From positions 1-20,939 of the forward strand of contig JAQTTS010000008.1 of the NCBI GenBank assembly GCA_028710655.1: 20,939 nucleotides of DNA. Direction: 5' to 3'. Shown piece after piece: positions 1-5,962 of the stretch (position 1 is the first letter of the stretch; every line of letters starts with the position of its first letter). The notes beneath the pieces are model-generated. The model worked only from the letters and a program-made list of their open reading frames with translations. It was not told the origin of the DNA and searched no databases. This DNA is from Dehalococcoidales bacterium. Lineage in GTDB: Bacteria > Chloroflexota > Dehalococcoidia > Dehalococcoidales > UBA5760. A program made the translations under genes and the position numbers.

Positions 1-904
1 TGTCAGGGAAGGCAATATCTACTGCCGTAGCACCCTCAGAGGTAACCGCATAATCTACGTCAGTATTATTGAAGACGATTTCGTCATAAGTAGAGTTCCA
101 GTTGCCGTTGCCGGTAGTGGAAGCCAGAGCCAGATGGTCAGAAGTTCCAGTGCCATCGTAGGTATCATATATTGCCCAGATAATACTTGAATTAGCAAAA
201 TCAGGAGCAAAGCAGGCTTCGACAACACCAATTCCGCCATATCCAGACTCAACAAGTTCCAGGGGAGTCCATTCTGAGAATGAGCCTGCATCCCTGATAA
301 CCAGAGCGTCTATATCGGTGGCAGCCATAACGTAGTTGACCTTGCTGGTGGCATCATAGTAAACATCGATGTCGAAAAGCTTCGTAGCTTGATCGTCAGC
401 TTCGTTGACTATGGTGCGTATGGATGTGATAGTACCTGTGCCTTCGCCGGCAATTTTGTAGATAACAGGGCTGCCAGCAGTCCCATTACCCAAAAAAGCG
501 ACATAGAGCACGCCGTCACCGGCAGGCGAAACGACCATATCGACGATAGTGCCGAGATGGGGAGTAGCGTTAGCAGTATCATACCACTCTTCATCCATCG
601 TCGTATCTTTCCATGTGTAGCCGCCGTCAGTAGACATCTTTACCCAGTAGCTGTTGGTTGTATCAGGACTACCGGGTGCAGGTTCATAAACGGCTGCATA
701 CAGGGTATTACCGTCTTGAGCCAGCAGAAGCACATCGGTGCCGGCAACCGTACTCGGAAGGTTTACGTTTACGAAGTTGTTTACGGAAGCGTTGGAAGAA
801 AGAGGTCCGCCAACGGCGGAAACCGGCATCCCAGCCACCATAAAGCTGGCCAGCATGGCTACGGCCATAACCACGCCCATTATCTTTAATATTTTATTTT
901 TCAT
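1..904 (-). CDS. Exported Asp-box (BNR-like) protein, partial at 3' end
   Basis: 301 codons are visible with no stop, so the C-terminus lies beyond the window edge. The N-terminus (MKNKILKIMG...) is basic, followed by a hydrophobic run at about residues 8-25 and a likely cleavage site after PVSA near residue 30, which indicates Sec export. An Asp-box (STDGGYTW, residues 91-98) fits the S-x-D-x-G-x-T-W consensus of sialidase/sortilin-like beta-propellers. The mature region is acidic and rich in Gly, Thr and Asn, as in surface or S-layer-associated proteins. The start is chosen because AAGGAG lies 12 nt upstream (922-917). It is divergent from the operon on the plus strand and has its own consensus promoter and a leader of about 280 nt. 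It is the only gene here with a clear signal peptide, so it may be a host gene beside a separate gene set. Substrate or partner is unknown. Confidence 0.85.
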   Translation of the reverse strand, partial: MKNKILKIMGVVMAVAMLASFMVAGMPVSAVGGPLSSNASVNNFVNVNLPSTVAGTDVLLLAQDGNTLYAAVYEPAPGSPDTTNSYWVKMSTDGGYTWKDTTMDEEWYDTANATPHLGTIVDMVVSPAGDGVLYVAFLGNGTAGSPVIYKIAGEGTGTITSIRTIVNEADDQATKLFDIDVYYDATSKVNYVMAATDIDALVIRDAGSFSEWTPLELVESGYGGIGVVEACFAPDFANSSIIWAIYDTYDGTGTSDHLALASTTGNGNWNSTYDEIVFNNTDVDYAVTSEGATAVDIAFPD

Positions 905-1009
905 CGACCAGAAATTCTCCTTAAATATATATATGTTTATCCAATTATTCCCCCGCAAAAAGACTAAGAACTGATAGTTCCCTCTTTTCACAGGGGCATG
1001 GTTATCCCC

Positions 1010-1060
1010 TTAGTACCGAATTGTTGTTAGCACAACATCTCCCCTTGCGGGCTGTTTCAT
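1010..1060 (-). CDS. Possible 16-residue upstream ORF (leader peptide)
   Basis: A short reading frame, MKQPARGDVVLTTIRY, lies in the leader of the exported-protein gene. It is preceded by a near-perfect AAAGGAGGT Shine-Dalgarno site 9 nt from the ATG, stronger than that of the main gene. It ends about 105 nt before the main start. An SD this good on so short a frame suggests real translation, perhaps to control the downstream gene by attenuation or to protect the long leader. The peptide shows no obvious run of one amino acid of the kind used in classical attenuators. It could be chance; conservation would decide. Confidence 0.4.
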   Translation of the reverse strand: MKQPARGDVVLTTIRY

Positions 1061-1095
1061 TATGTGTTACCTCCTTTCACCAGATTAACGGCATC

Positions 1096-1178
1096 TATAT
1101 TACTGGTTCAGCTTTATTGTTCGCACCTGTATATTTGGAATCACAAGTTATATTGCTATCAACTTGCCCAGTAATATA
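1096..1178. repeat. Nested inverted repeats in the leader of the minus-strand gene
   Basis: An 11-bp perfect inverted repeat, TATATTACTGG (1096-1106) and CCAGTAATATA (1168-1178), encloses a second inverted repeat, CAAGTT (1144-1149) and AACTTG (1161-1166). Both lie downstream of the predicted minus-strand start site, so they could form a stem with an inner hairpin in the 5' part of that leader. They might instead be operator half-sites. The stretch 905-1324 holds no other gene apart from the possible short upstream ORF. Confidence 0.45.
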
Positions 1179-1189
1179 AATGCTACCCA

Positions 1190-1218
1190 TATATACCACA
1201 TTCAGGTGTTTATGTCAA
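1190..1218 (-). promoter_or_regulatory. Sigma70-type promoter for the exported-protein gene
   Basis: On the minus strand TTGACA (1218-1213) is followed after 17 bp by TATATA (1195-1190). The predicted transcript starts near 1183, giving a leader of about 280 nt before the ATG at 904. It is back to back with the plus-strand promoter, the two -35 boxes being about 58 bp apart. Confidence 0.7.
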
Positions 1219-1275
1219 TACCTGTTAGCATATTGTAATCTGCCTGTAACCCAAAATAAATTTTTATGAAATACC

Positions 1276-1305
1276 TTGACCTGTCATGTGTTATCGTCAT
1301 AGAAT
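1276..1305 (+). promoter_or_regulatory. Sigma70-type promoter of the small-gene operon
   Basis: TTGACC (1276-1281), an 18-bp spacer and TAGAAT (1300-1305), each hexamer one mismatch from consensus. A start near 1312 gives a leader of only about 13 nt, just enough for the GAGGTG Shine-Dalgarno site before the ATG at 1325. This placement also argues against an in-frame ATG at 1286, which lies inside the promoter. Confidence 0.65.
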
Positions 1306-1324
1306 TGGTAAAGAGAGGTGTAGT

Positions 1325-1639
1325 ATGGGAGAAGACGGATTGGTTACTACAATTGAAAAGAAGCTGGGGCTTCCCTCGCTTTCCAAGATATCAGAGACAT
1401 TCACGAATATACCGGATACCCGGCAGTTGAAACTCATCAAAGAAATACTGGTGCTGGCAGACAGGGTTTCAGGAAATGCCCCCGATTTGGAAAAGGTGTC
1501 CATACTCATACAGGAATTGAACAGGGTACCCGTTGAAAAGCTGGCGGCGATGGAAAAGATTCTGCGCCGCATCGACAAGATAATCCAGAAAACGCCTGGG
1601 GATATGCTGGAGATGCTGTCCTCGCTTATCAAGCAGTAA
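1325..1639 (+). CDS. Small helical protein of unknown function
   Basis: 104 residues, first gene of the plus-strand operon. I do not recognise the family. The sequence is rich in Leu, Ile, Lys and Glu and should be almost entirely helical, with likely amphipathic helices at about residues 30-48, 54-68 and 70-104; no membrane segment or signal peptide is seen. The start at 1325 is preferred over an in-frame ATG at 1286 because it has GAGGTG 4 nt upstream and the earlier ATG overlaps the promoter. The next gene starts 11 nt after the stop, so the two are probably co-translated. A scaffold, adaptor or regulator are all possible. Confidence 0.75.
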   Translation: MGEDGLVTTIEKKLGLPSLSKISETFTNIPDTRQLKLIKEILVLADRVSGNAPDLEKVSILIQELNRVPVEKLAAMEKILRRIDKIIQKTPGDMLEMLSSLIKQ

Positions 1640-1650
1640 GGGGGTTAACC

Positions 1651-1860
1651 ATGATTCAACCGGGTGAATTAGTTATGGTTTTCGTGGTCACCGGTATTGC
1701 CGGCTTGCTGACTTATGTCAGTACCAGGGTCGCTTCTACCAAGATTACCACACAACTGGAACCTGCTGACTGGCTGCCAGCGGCACCGCCGAATCCCCCG
1801 GTTCCCCGTTTTATAGTCGAGCAGCCTGAACTGATCAATAAGACCAGGGAAGAACTGTAA
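1651..1860 (+). CDS. Small single-span membrane protein with PPVPR motif
   Basis: 69 residues. One hydrophobic helix at about residues 6-24 (ELVMVFVVTGIAGLLTYV) is followed by a polar, proline-rich tail containing NPPVPR at 48-53. With a short N-terminus and basic residues after the helix, the tail is probably cytoplasmic, although a signal anchor cannot be excluded. The NPPVPR tail is a weaker version of the GPPLPR motif in the next three proteins. An AGGGGG sequence precedes the ATG. Family not recognised; it could anchor its motif-bearing neighbours, or their common partner, to a membrane. Confidence 0.75.
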   Translation: MIQPGELVMVFVVTGIAGLLTYVSTRVASTKITTQLEPADWLPAAPPNPPVPRFIVEQPELINKTREEL

Positions 1861-1877
1861 AGTGGAGGTAAAAAACA

Positions 1878-2063
1878 ATGGCTACTCCAAAAACAGAACA
1901 GGAACGTCAATCTTTTCACGAAAGGATATTCGGCAAAGGCTCTACTGCACCGACAGAAAGGCTCGGTCGCGGGCAGGTTGTAAATAATATTCTTCCCATG
2001 CCCCCCGAAAGCGGGCCGCCTTTACCGCGGGTATTAGGCTTGAAATGGCCGTGGAAGGAATAA
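1878..2063 (+). CDS. Small protein with GPPLPR...KWPW motif
   Basis: 61 residues, unrecognised family. The N-terminal 35 residues are polar and charged; the C-terminus carries MPPESGPPLPR followed by VLGLKWPWKE (GPPLPR at 46-51, WPW at 57-59). The ATG follows a good TGGAGGT site. No signal peptide or membrane segment. The same proline/tryptophan motif recurs in the two following genes, so this looks like a tail module attached to different N-termini. It may bind a shared partner or be a processing signal; nothing in the sequence decides which. Confidence 0.7.
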   Translation: MATPKTEQERQSFHERIFGKGSTAPTERLGRGQVVNNILPMPPESGPPLPRVLGLKWPWKE

Positions 2064-2075
2064 GAGAGGGTTATT

Positions 2076-2321
2076 ATGCCGGAGAAAATCAATTTACCGG
2101 AGCCGCCGGATGTTGCTGCACTCGGAATTAACAAGGTAACGGACGGACCGCCGCTGCCCAAGGAATGGAATGTAAAGTGGCCGGAGAGATTAAGCAGTAT
2201 GATGAAGGAGCAGTGGCCTGGCGTTCCGATACCCAGAAAATGGGGAGAGGCGGTTATGCACGGTTTACCATTAGGTATAGGCGAAGGCGTGCTTACCATA
2301 GTAAATAAATTGGGCATGTAG
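2076..2321 (+). CDS. Small protein with two PPLPK/VPIPR motifs
   Basis: 81 residues, unrecognised. It has DGPPLPKEWNVKWPE at residues 23-37 and a second, related WPGVPIPRKW at 47-56, so the motif appears twice. The C-terminal 20 residues (GLPLGIGEGVLTIVNKLGM) are moderately hydrophobic and could form an amphipathic or membrane-touching helix. The ATG follows GAGAGGG. It continues the tight run of small genes, 12 nt from the previous stop. Confidence 0.7.
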   Translation: MPEKINLPEPPDVAALGINKVTDGPPLPKEWNVKWPERLSSMMKEQWPGVPIPRKWGEAVMHGLPLGIGEGVLTIVNKLGM

Positions 2322-2342
2322 TATATTGTTCGGGGTTTTGAA

Positions 2343-2498
2343 ATGGCGAATCAGCAAGCGAAATTGACCAAGTTTACCGATATAACCAAGCTTTTTACGG
2401 TTAACCCGTTTCAGGCTGCCTGGTATCTTCTTCCCATGTTTCCGTGGGAAGGTCCTCCTTTACCTCGTTTTATGCCCGGCTGGCCTTTTAACTGGTAG
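2343..2498 (+). CDS. 51-residue protein ending in GPPLPR...WPFNW motif
   Basis: A short frame coding for MANQQAKLTKFTDITKLFTV and then NPFQAAWYLL, with GPPLPR at residues 37-42 and GWPFNW at the very end. Its Shine-Dalgarno site is weak (CGGGG about 12 nt upstream), so on sequence signals alone it is marginal. The exact recurrence of the GPPLPR and WP elements found in the two preceding proteins makes it convincing. Here the motif forms the extreme C-terminus, which supports a tail-like or terminal recognition role. Function not known. Confidence 0.65.
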   Translation: MANQQAKLTKFTDITKLFTVNPFQAAWYLLPMFPWEGPPLPRFMPGWPFNW

Positions 2499-2536
2499 TA
2501 ACCGGTGAAAACAGGGTAAAATAATAAAAGAAAGTC

Positions 2537-2611
2537 AGAGAGGGGTAGCAACTCGGGAATAATCTTGAGGCTACCCCTCTTTATTGTTCCCATGGGTTGC
2601 TACCCGACTCT
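2537..2611 (+). promoter_or_regulatory. Structured leader element, copy 1 (alternative A:B / A:C pairing)
   Basis: Arm A (AGAGGGGTAGC, 2539-2549) is perfectly complementary to arm B (GCTACCCCTCT, 2570-2580), with an inner CTC/GAG pairing, and B is followed by TTTATT. Arm A with its downstream extension (GGGTAGCAAC and GGGAATAAT) is also complementary, with small bulges, to arm C (2583-2611: ATTGTTCCC then GGGTTGCTACCC and CTCT). The two foldings exclude each other. The element sits between a 51-residue gene and the large repeat protein, 18 nt before its ATG. I see no convincing promoter directly upstream, so read-through from the operon is possible. A second copy lies at 5882-5956. Confidence 0.7.
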
Positions 2612-2630
2612 AGCAAGGAGATGATTGCTA
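2611..2630 (+). promoter_or_regulatory. Possible hairpin around the Shine-Dalgarno site
   Basis: TAGCAA (2611-2616) and TTGCTA (2625-2630) are perfect inverted repeats flanking GGAGATGA, so the AAGGAG site would be partly in the stem and partly in the loop, and the stem touches the first base of the ATG at 2630. TAGCAA is also present in arm A of the upstream element and TTGCTA in arm C, so C (2597-2602) could compete for this segment. This would let the upstream fold control access to the ribosome site. Pairing is seen in the sequence; the function is inference. Confidence 0.45.
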
Positions 2631-4903
2631 TGAAAAAATCATCGTATGGTCTGTCAAATTCATCCGTATCGCTTGATGACTCTGGCTTCCTGTTTACCCT
2701 AGAGGATGTAACCTATACACCGCAAACCCCAGCCACGAATGAGCCATTTACGGTTAAAGGCAAGGTAAAACTTATCGGATTACCATATGTAGCACCGGTA
2801 TGGGCGGTAGCCTATGTTACTTACCCCGAAACATGGTGGCAGGAGATTCTGCCTATTATAGGTGCCACCAAGGTCAGCGAAGGAAATATCGGTATCGGAG
2901 GGGATTTCGAAATAACCTTCAAAGATGGTTTCGTGCGTGAAGGCGAATTTACCCTGGATGTAGAGATACACGCTGGACCTACCATGCCTATTGACAGCTT
3001 TACCATTCCCCCCTTCCCGCCGCTGGCAGAAGAGTCGACAACATTCATTGTGGCCGGAGAAGGACCGTCACAGGCAGAGCAGGTCGAAGATTTTAACATC
3101 ATATCATATGCCAAAGGCAGCGGAACCCCGGTAACACCTTCTAATGTTCTGGAACTGGAGGTAGGAGACAGGTGTCGTGTCAAGGTAGGCGGCAACCATA
3201 AAGGCAGTGCTATAACCGGTACTCTGAGGGTTGCCATTTGGAAAGCGGGCCTGTTCGATCCGCATGATGAAATACTGTATAACACCAAGACCATCAGTAT
3301 TCCGGCCAGCGAAGACTGGCAATCTTTCGAAACGACCGTAGACATTATAATAACCTCGGCGGTCGATGCCGGAAGCACTTATGGACTTTATGCCAAGATA
3401 TCCGGTATTACGGGTGCCGATATATACTCTGATTTCTTCGATGATGTTATAGAGGTATCTGCTGCCTACGGTGGCCGTATCCTCAGCAAGTGGTTTAACT
3501 ACGGAGCAAGTACAAAGCTATCTTTCGGAACTACAGTCAATACCAGCGGCAATGCCTACGAGGTAGGTGTTCAATATAAGAATACTTCCGGGGCTACCGT
3601 CCAGATGGGGGTCAAGCTCAATGTCTGGGATCCCAGCGGCGACTTAGTACTGTCGCCGTCTATTGACTGGACAGGAATGGACGATAACGAAACGCTTTCC
3701 ACCGAATACCAGGGCGGAGACATCGATGTTGCCGGTACCTGGACATACCAGATGATATTGTATGCCGATGGAACTGATTCCGAAAACGTGTGTGCCACCG
3801 TCAGCGGCACATTGTTTATAGCACGCGAGGAAGTGGTTACCTACAGCGGTCGTATCCTCAGCAAGTGGTTTAACTACGGAGCAAGTACAAAGCTATCTTT
3901 CGGAACTACAGTCAATACCAGCGGCAATGCCTACGAGGTCGGTGTTCAGTACAAGAATACCTCCGGGGCTACCGTCCAGATGGGAGTTAAGCTCAATGTC
4001 TGGAATCCCAACGGTAATCTGGTACTATCACCAGCTATTGACTGGACAGGAATGGACGATAACGAAACGCTTTCCACCGAATACCAGGGCGGAGATATCG
4101 ATGTTGCCGGCACCTGGACATACCAGATGATATTGTATGCTGGCGGAACTAATCCAGAAAATGTATGTGCCACCATCAGCGGCACTCTGTTTGTGGCTCA
4201 GGAGGAAGTGGTTACCTACAGCGGTATCATCCTCAACAAGTGGTTTAACTACGGAGCAAGTACAAGACTATCTTTTGGAACTATAGTTAATACCAGTAGT
4301 AATGCTTATGAAGTCGGTGTTCAATACAGGAACACATCAAGTACTACGGTCCAGATGGGGGTTAAGCTCAATGTCTGGGATCCCAGCGGCGACTTAGTGC
4401 TGTCACCGGCTATTGACTGGACAGGCATGGATCGAAATGAAACACTTTCCACTGAATATCAGGGCGGAGACATCGATGTTGCCGGCACCTGGACATATCA
4501 GATGATACTGTATGCTGACGGGACAAATCCCGAAAACGTGTGTGCCACCGTCAGCGGAACTATATTCATTGCTAAGATTGCAAACAATCCGGCTGCACTT
4601 TCATCGATTAATATTCCAACTAATGTTCCTGCAGGTTATACAGTAATCACGCAGATTCAAGTCACCAATGAATCAACGTCTACTAAAAATGTTTGGGTAA
4701 CTGGTAATGTTTTTTCAAACGGCACTTCAATTAAAGAGTTATATTGGTATGGGTTAGATCTTGGTGCTGGTGTTTCTTTCTGGTACAATGACAATTTTGT
4801 AATGCCTAACAATAACGTCAGAATTGAAATATACAGTTGGTATTGGGATGGGTCTAACTGGCAACCAGCAGACTCTGCTGTAGTGTACGTTAATCTATCA
4901 TAA
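2630..4903 (+). CDS. Large beta-rich protein with three 125-residue repeats (adhesin or fiber-like)
   Basis: 757 residues from ATG 2630, chosen because AAGGAG lies 9 nt upstream; an ATG at 2621 abuts the SD. No signal peptide. Residues 1-135 and about 136-280 are two different beta-rich domains; the first ends in IPPFPPLAEESTTFIV. Residues 283-657 are three tandem 125-residue copies of an Ig-like module starting (R/I)ILxKWFNYGAST and containing VQMGVKLNVWxP and DWTGMD. The last 100 residues are a different Asn/Tyr/Trp-rich domain, encoded by markedly AT-rich DNA. Tandem beta-sandwiches with a distinct tip are typical of adhesins and viral fibers. Lack of a Sec signal favours cytoplasmic assembly or another export route. 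Binding target unknown. Confidence 0.85.
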   Translation: MKKSSYGLSNSSVSLDDSGFLFTLEDVTYTPQTPATNEPFTVKGKVKLIGLPYVAPVWAVAYVTYPETWWQEILPIIGATKVSEGNIGIGGDFEITFKDGFVREGEFTLDVEIHAGPTMPIDSFTIPPFPPLAEESTTFIVAGEGPSQAEQVEDFNIISYAKGSGTPVTPSNVLELEVGDRCRVKVGGNHKGSAITGTLRVAIWKAGLFDPHDEILYNTKTISIPASEDWQSFETTVDIIITSAVDAGSTYGLYAKISGITGADIYSDFFDDVIEVSAAYGGRILSKWFNYGASTKLSFGTTVNTSGNAYEVGVQYKNTSGATVQMGVKLNVWDPSGDLVLSPSIDWTGMDDNETLSTEYQGGDIDVAGTWTYQMILYADGTDSENVCATVSGTLFIAREEVVTYSGRILSKWFNYGASTKLSFGTTVNTSGNAYEVGVQYKNTSGATVQMGVKLNVWNPNGNLVLSPAIDWTGMDDNETLSTEYQGGDIDVAGTWTYQMILYAGGTNPENVCATISGTLFVAQEEVVTYSGIILNKWFNYGASTRLSFGTIVNTSSNAYEVGVQYRNTSSTTVQMGVKLNVWDPSGDLVLSPAIDWTGMDRNETLSTEYQGGDIDVAGTWTYQMILYADGTNPENVCATVSGTIFIAKIANNPAALSSINIPTNVPAGYTVITQIQVTNESTSTKNVWVTGNVFSNGTSIKELYWYGLDLGAGVSFWYNDNFVMPNNNVRIEIYSWYWDGSNWQPADSAVVYVNLS
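3476..4600 (+). repeat. Three in-frame tandem 375-bp repeats
   Basis: Units start at 3476, 3851 and 4226, exactly 375 bp (125 codons) apart. Units 1 and 2 are identical over their first 89 bp and differ at scattered positions after that; unit 3 is more diverged. This suggests recent duplication or gene conversion between units 1 and 2. Copy number could vary between strains. Confidence 0.9.
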
Positions 4904-4915
4904 AGGATTATGATT

Positions 4916-5155
4916 ATGACTAAAGAATGGGATGAACTGAAAAATACCATGAGAGACCCGGCAGCCTCAAGGGCGGATGCTTCCAAGGCCATGAAAAGCT
5001 ATGTTCAAAAGAATGCCCCGAGATCAAAACCCACGCTGGTCACCCTGCGTAAGGGCGGCGGAAAAACCAATGCCATTCCGCTGGATCAATTATCGGATGC
5101 CATGGAGCAGAACGAAGATGTCTTCAACAGGGTAAAGAGGATCGTAACACAGTAA
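4916..5155 (+). CDS. Small charged protein of unknown function
   Basis: 79 residues from the second of two nearby ATGs, chosen because AAGGA is 8 nt away from it but only 2 nt from the ATG at 4910. The protein is basic and helical, with clusters such as RSKPTLVTLRKGGGKT in the middle, and shows no membrane segment. I do not recognise a family. Its stop overlaps the start of the peptidase-like gene by one base (TAATG), so the two are probably made together; an inhibitor, chaperone or substrate of the peptidase is possible, but nothing in the sequence proves it. Confidence 0.7.
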   Translation: MTKEWDELKNTMRDPAASRADASKAMKSYVQKNAPRSKPTLVTLRKGGGKTNAIPLDQLSDAMEQNEDVFNRVKRIVTQ

Positions 5156-5811
5156 TGATTAGCCTGGCTATGTTCGATTTGCCGACACAGAGTGCGTCCG
5201 GCTTTATAATTCGCTATATTCTGCCGCGTACCGGTCCGCCGCAGCTTGTGGGTCCAGCCGCTAACAAGCCTCTTTTCAACACTTTAATGTTCGGCGATGT
5301 AATTCTGGGTGTCGGGCATGGGCTTGAAGACGTCTTTACCGGGCAGAACGAATCAGTATTGCTCGAAGTGGGAAATTACCCGCCCGAAGAGGTTGATGGC
5401 AAGGTTATCAAGCTGATTTCCTGCCAGACAGGGGTCAAGCTGGGACCCGACCTGGTACAGAACGGTGCCGCTTGCTTCATGGGTTATACCGATGATTATA
5501 CCTGGGTACTGGATGCCGACCTTATCATGATTCCCTGGCAGGATGAAATCGCCGCTGCCAATCTGATGCCGGTAATCAACTGTGTCAACGCCCTGCTTGA
5601 CGGCAAAACAGCACAGGATGCTTACAATATTGAAATAACAGGTTACGAACAGAATGCAGCGGCTGAAGAAGACGAACTGGTAAAGGCCTGTATTCAATTT
5701 AATAAAAGTAACACCGTGCTGTACGGAAATTCAAACGCAACTCTGAAAGCCAGGCCCAAAATAAGTTTCCCCATACCGCCGCCGCCGTTACCGCCGATTA
5801 TTGGAATTTAA
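5155..5811 (+). CDS. Putative clan CD (caspase/CHAT-like) cysteine peptidase
   Basis: 218 residues. A GHG at 54-56 (VGHGLEDVFTG) and an SCQTG at 89-93 (KLISCQTG), each after a hydrophobic beta-strand, match the His-Cys dyad layout of clan CD peptidases (caspase, gingipain, CHAT). The segment after Cys90, GPDLVQNGAACFMGYTDDY, resembles the CHAT-type stretch where the protein is said to be out of reach or 'allowed' before the next strand. The N-terminus carries PRTGPPQ, and the C-terminus ends in a proline run, PIPPPPLPPIIGI, so it shares the proline style of the small motif proteins. No signal peptide. Substrate unknown; a processing role for its neighbours is inference. A non-peptidase homologue is possible. 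Confidence 0.6.
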   Translation: MISLAMFDLPTQSASGFIIRYILPRTGPPQLVGPAANKPLFNTLMFGDVILGVGHGLEDVFTGQNESVLLEVGNYPPEEVDGKVIKLISCQTGVKLGPDLVQNGAACFMGYTDDYTWVLDADLIMIPWQDEIAAANLMPVINCVNALLDGKTAQDAYNIEITGYEQNAAAEEDELVKACIQFNKSNTVLYGNSNATLKARPKISFPIPPPPLPPIIGI

Positions 5812-5834
5812 TTTGAACTTTTTGGCAAAACTGC

Positions 5835-5863
5835 TTGACAACTAAAAAGGTTGTACCTACAAT
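5835..5863 (+). promoter_or_regulatory. Consensus sigma70-type promoter
   Basis: TTGACA (5835-5840), a 17-bp spacer and TACAAT (5858-5863). A TATAAT at 5863-5868 is also present but would need a 22-bp spacer. Transcription should start near 5870, about 12 nt before the second copy of the structured element, which places that element at the very 5' end of the mRNA. Confidence 0.75.
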
Positions 5864-5881
5864 ATAATTGACTGCAAAGTC

Positions 5882-5956
5882 GGAGAGGGGTAGCAACTCA
5901 GGGATAACCTTGAGGCTACCCCTCTCTGTTATTCCCTGAGATTGCTACCCACCTCT
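5882..5956 (+). promoter_or_regulatory. Structured leader element, copy 2 (alternative A:B / A:C pairing)
   Basis: Arm A (GAGAGGGGTAGC, 5883-5894) pairs perfectly over 12 bp with arm B (GCTACCCCTCTC, 5915-5926), and the loop can form an inner CTCAGG/CCTTGAG stem. Arm A plus its extension (GGGTAGCAACTCAGGGATAA, 5888-5907) is also nearly fully complementary to arm C (TTATTCCCTGAG then ATTGCTACCC, 5929-5950, plus CCTCT to 5956). Compared with copy 1 the middle of A and the middle of C have both changed while remaining complementary. It lies between the promoter and the ATG at 5997. Confidence 0.75.
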
Positions 5957-5962
5957 AAAGCA

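Noticed and set aside
389..889. Plus-strand open frame of 166 codons opposite the exported-protein gene
   Set aside because: It has no ribosome site and lies wholly opposite a gene with a signal peptide, SD, promoter and Asp-box; the pattern is that of a shadow frame.
2487..2522. A promoter (TTTAAC ... TAAAAT) just before leader copy 1
   Set aside because: Spacing is about 24 bp and the -35 is poor, so I could not support it; transcription may come from the promoter at 1276.
2539..2586. A:B hairpin as a simple terminator of the small-gene operon
   Set aside because: The following T-run is interrupted, the second copy lies downstream of a promoter and before its gene, and the long A:C alternative is conserved; a leader element explains both copies better.
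2821..3378. Minus-strand open frame of 185 codons inside the repeat protein
   Set aside because: No SD or promoter and low-complexity composition; the sense frame has clear beta-rich domains and repeats.
3476..4600. Tandem repeats as a CRISPR or satellite array
   Set aside because: Units are 375 bp, in frame and without spacers, and they encode a protein module.
5863..5868. TATAAT as the -10 box of the promoter before copy 2
   Set aside because: The spacing from TTGACA would be 22 bp; TACAAT at 5858-5863 gives 17 bp.
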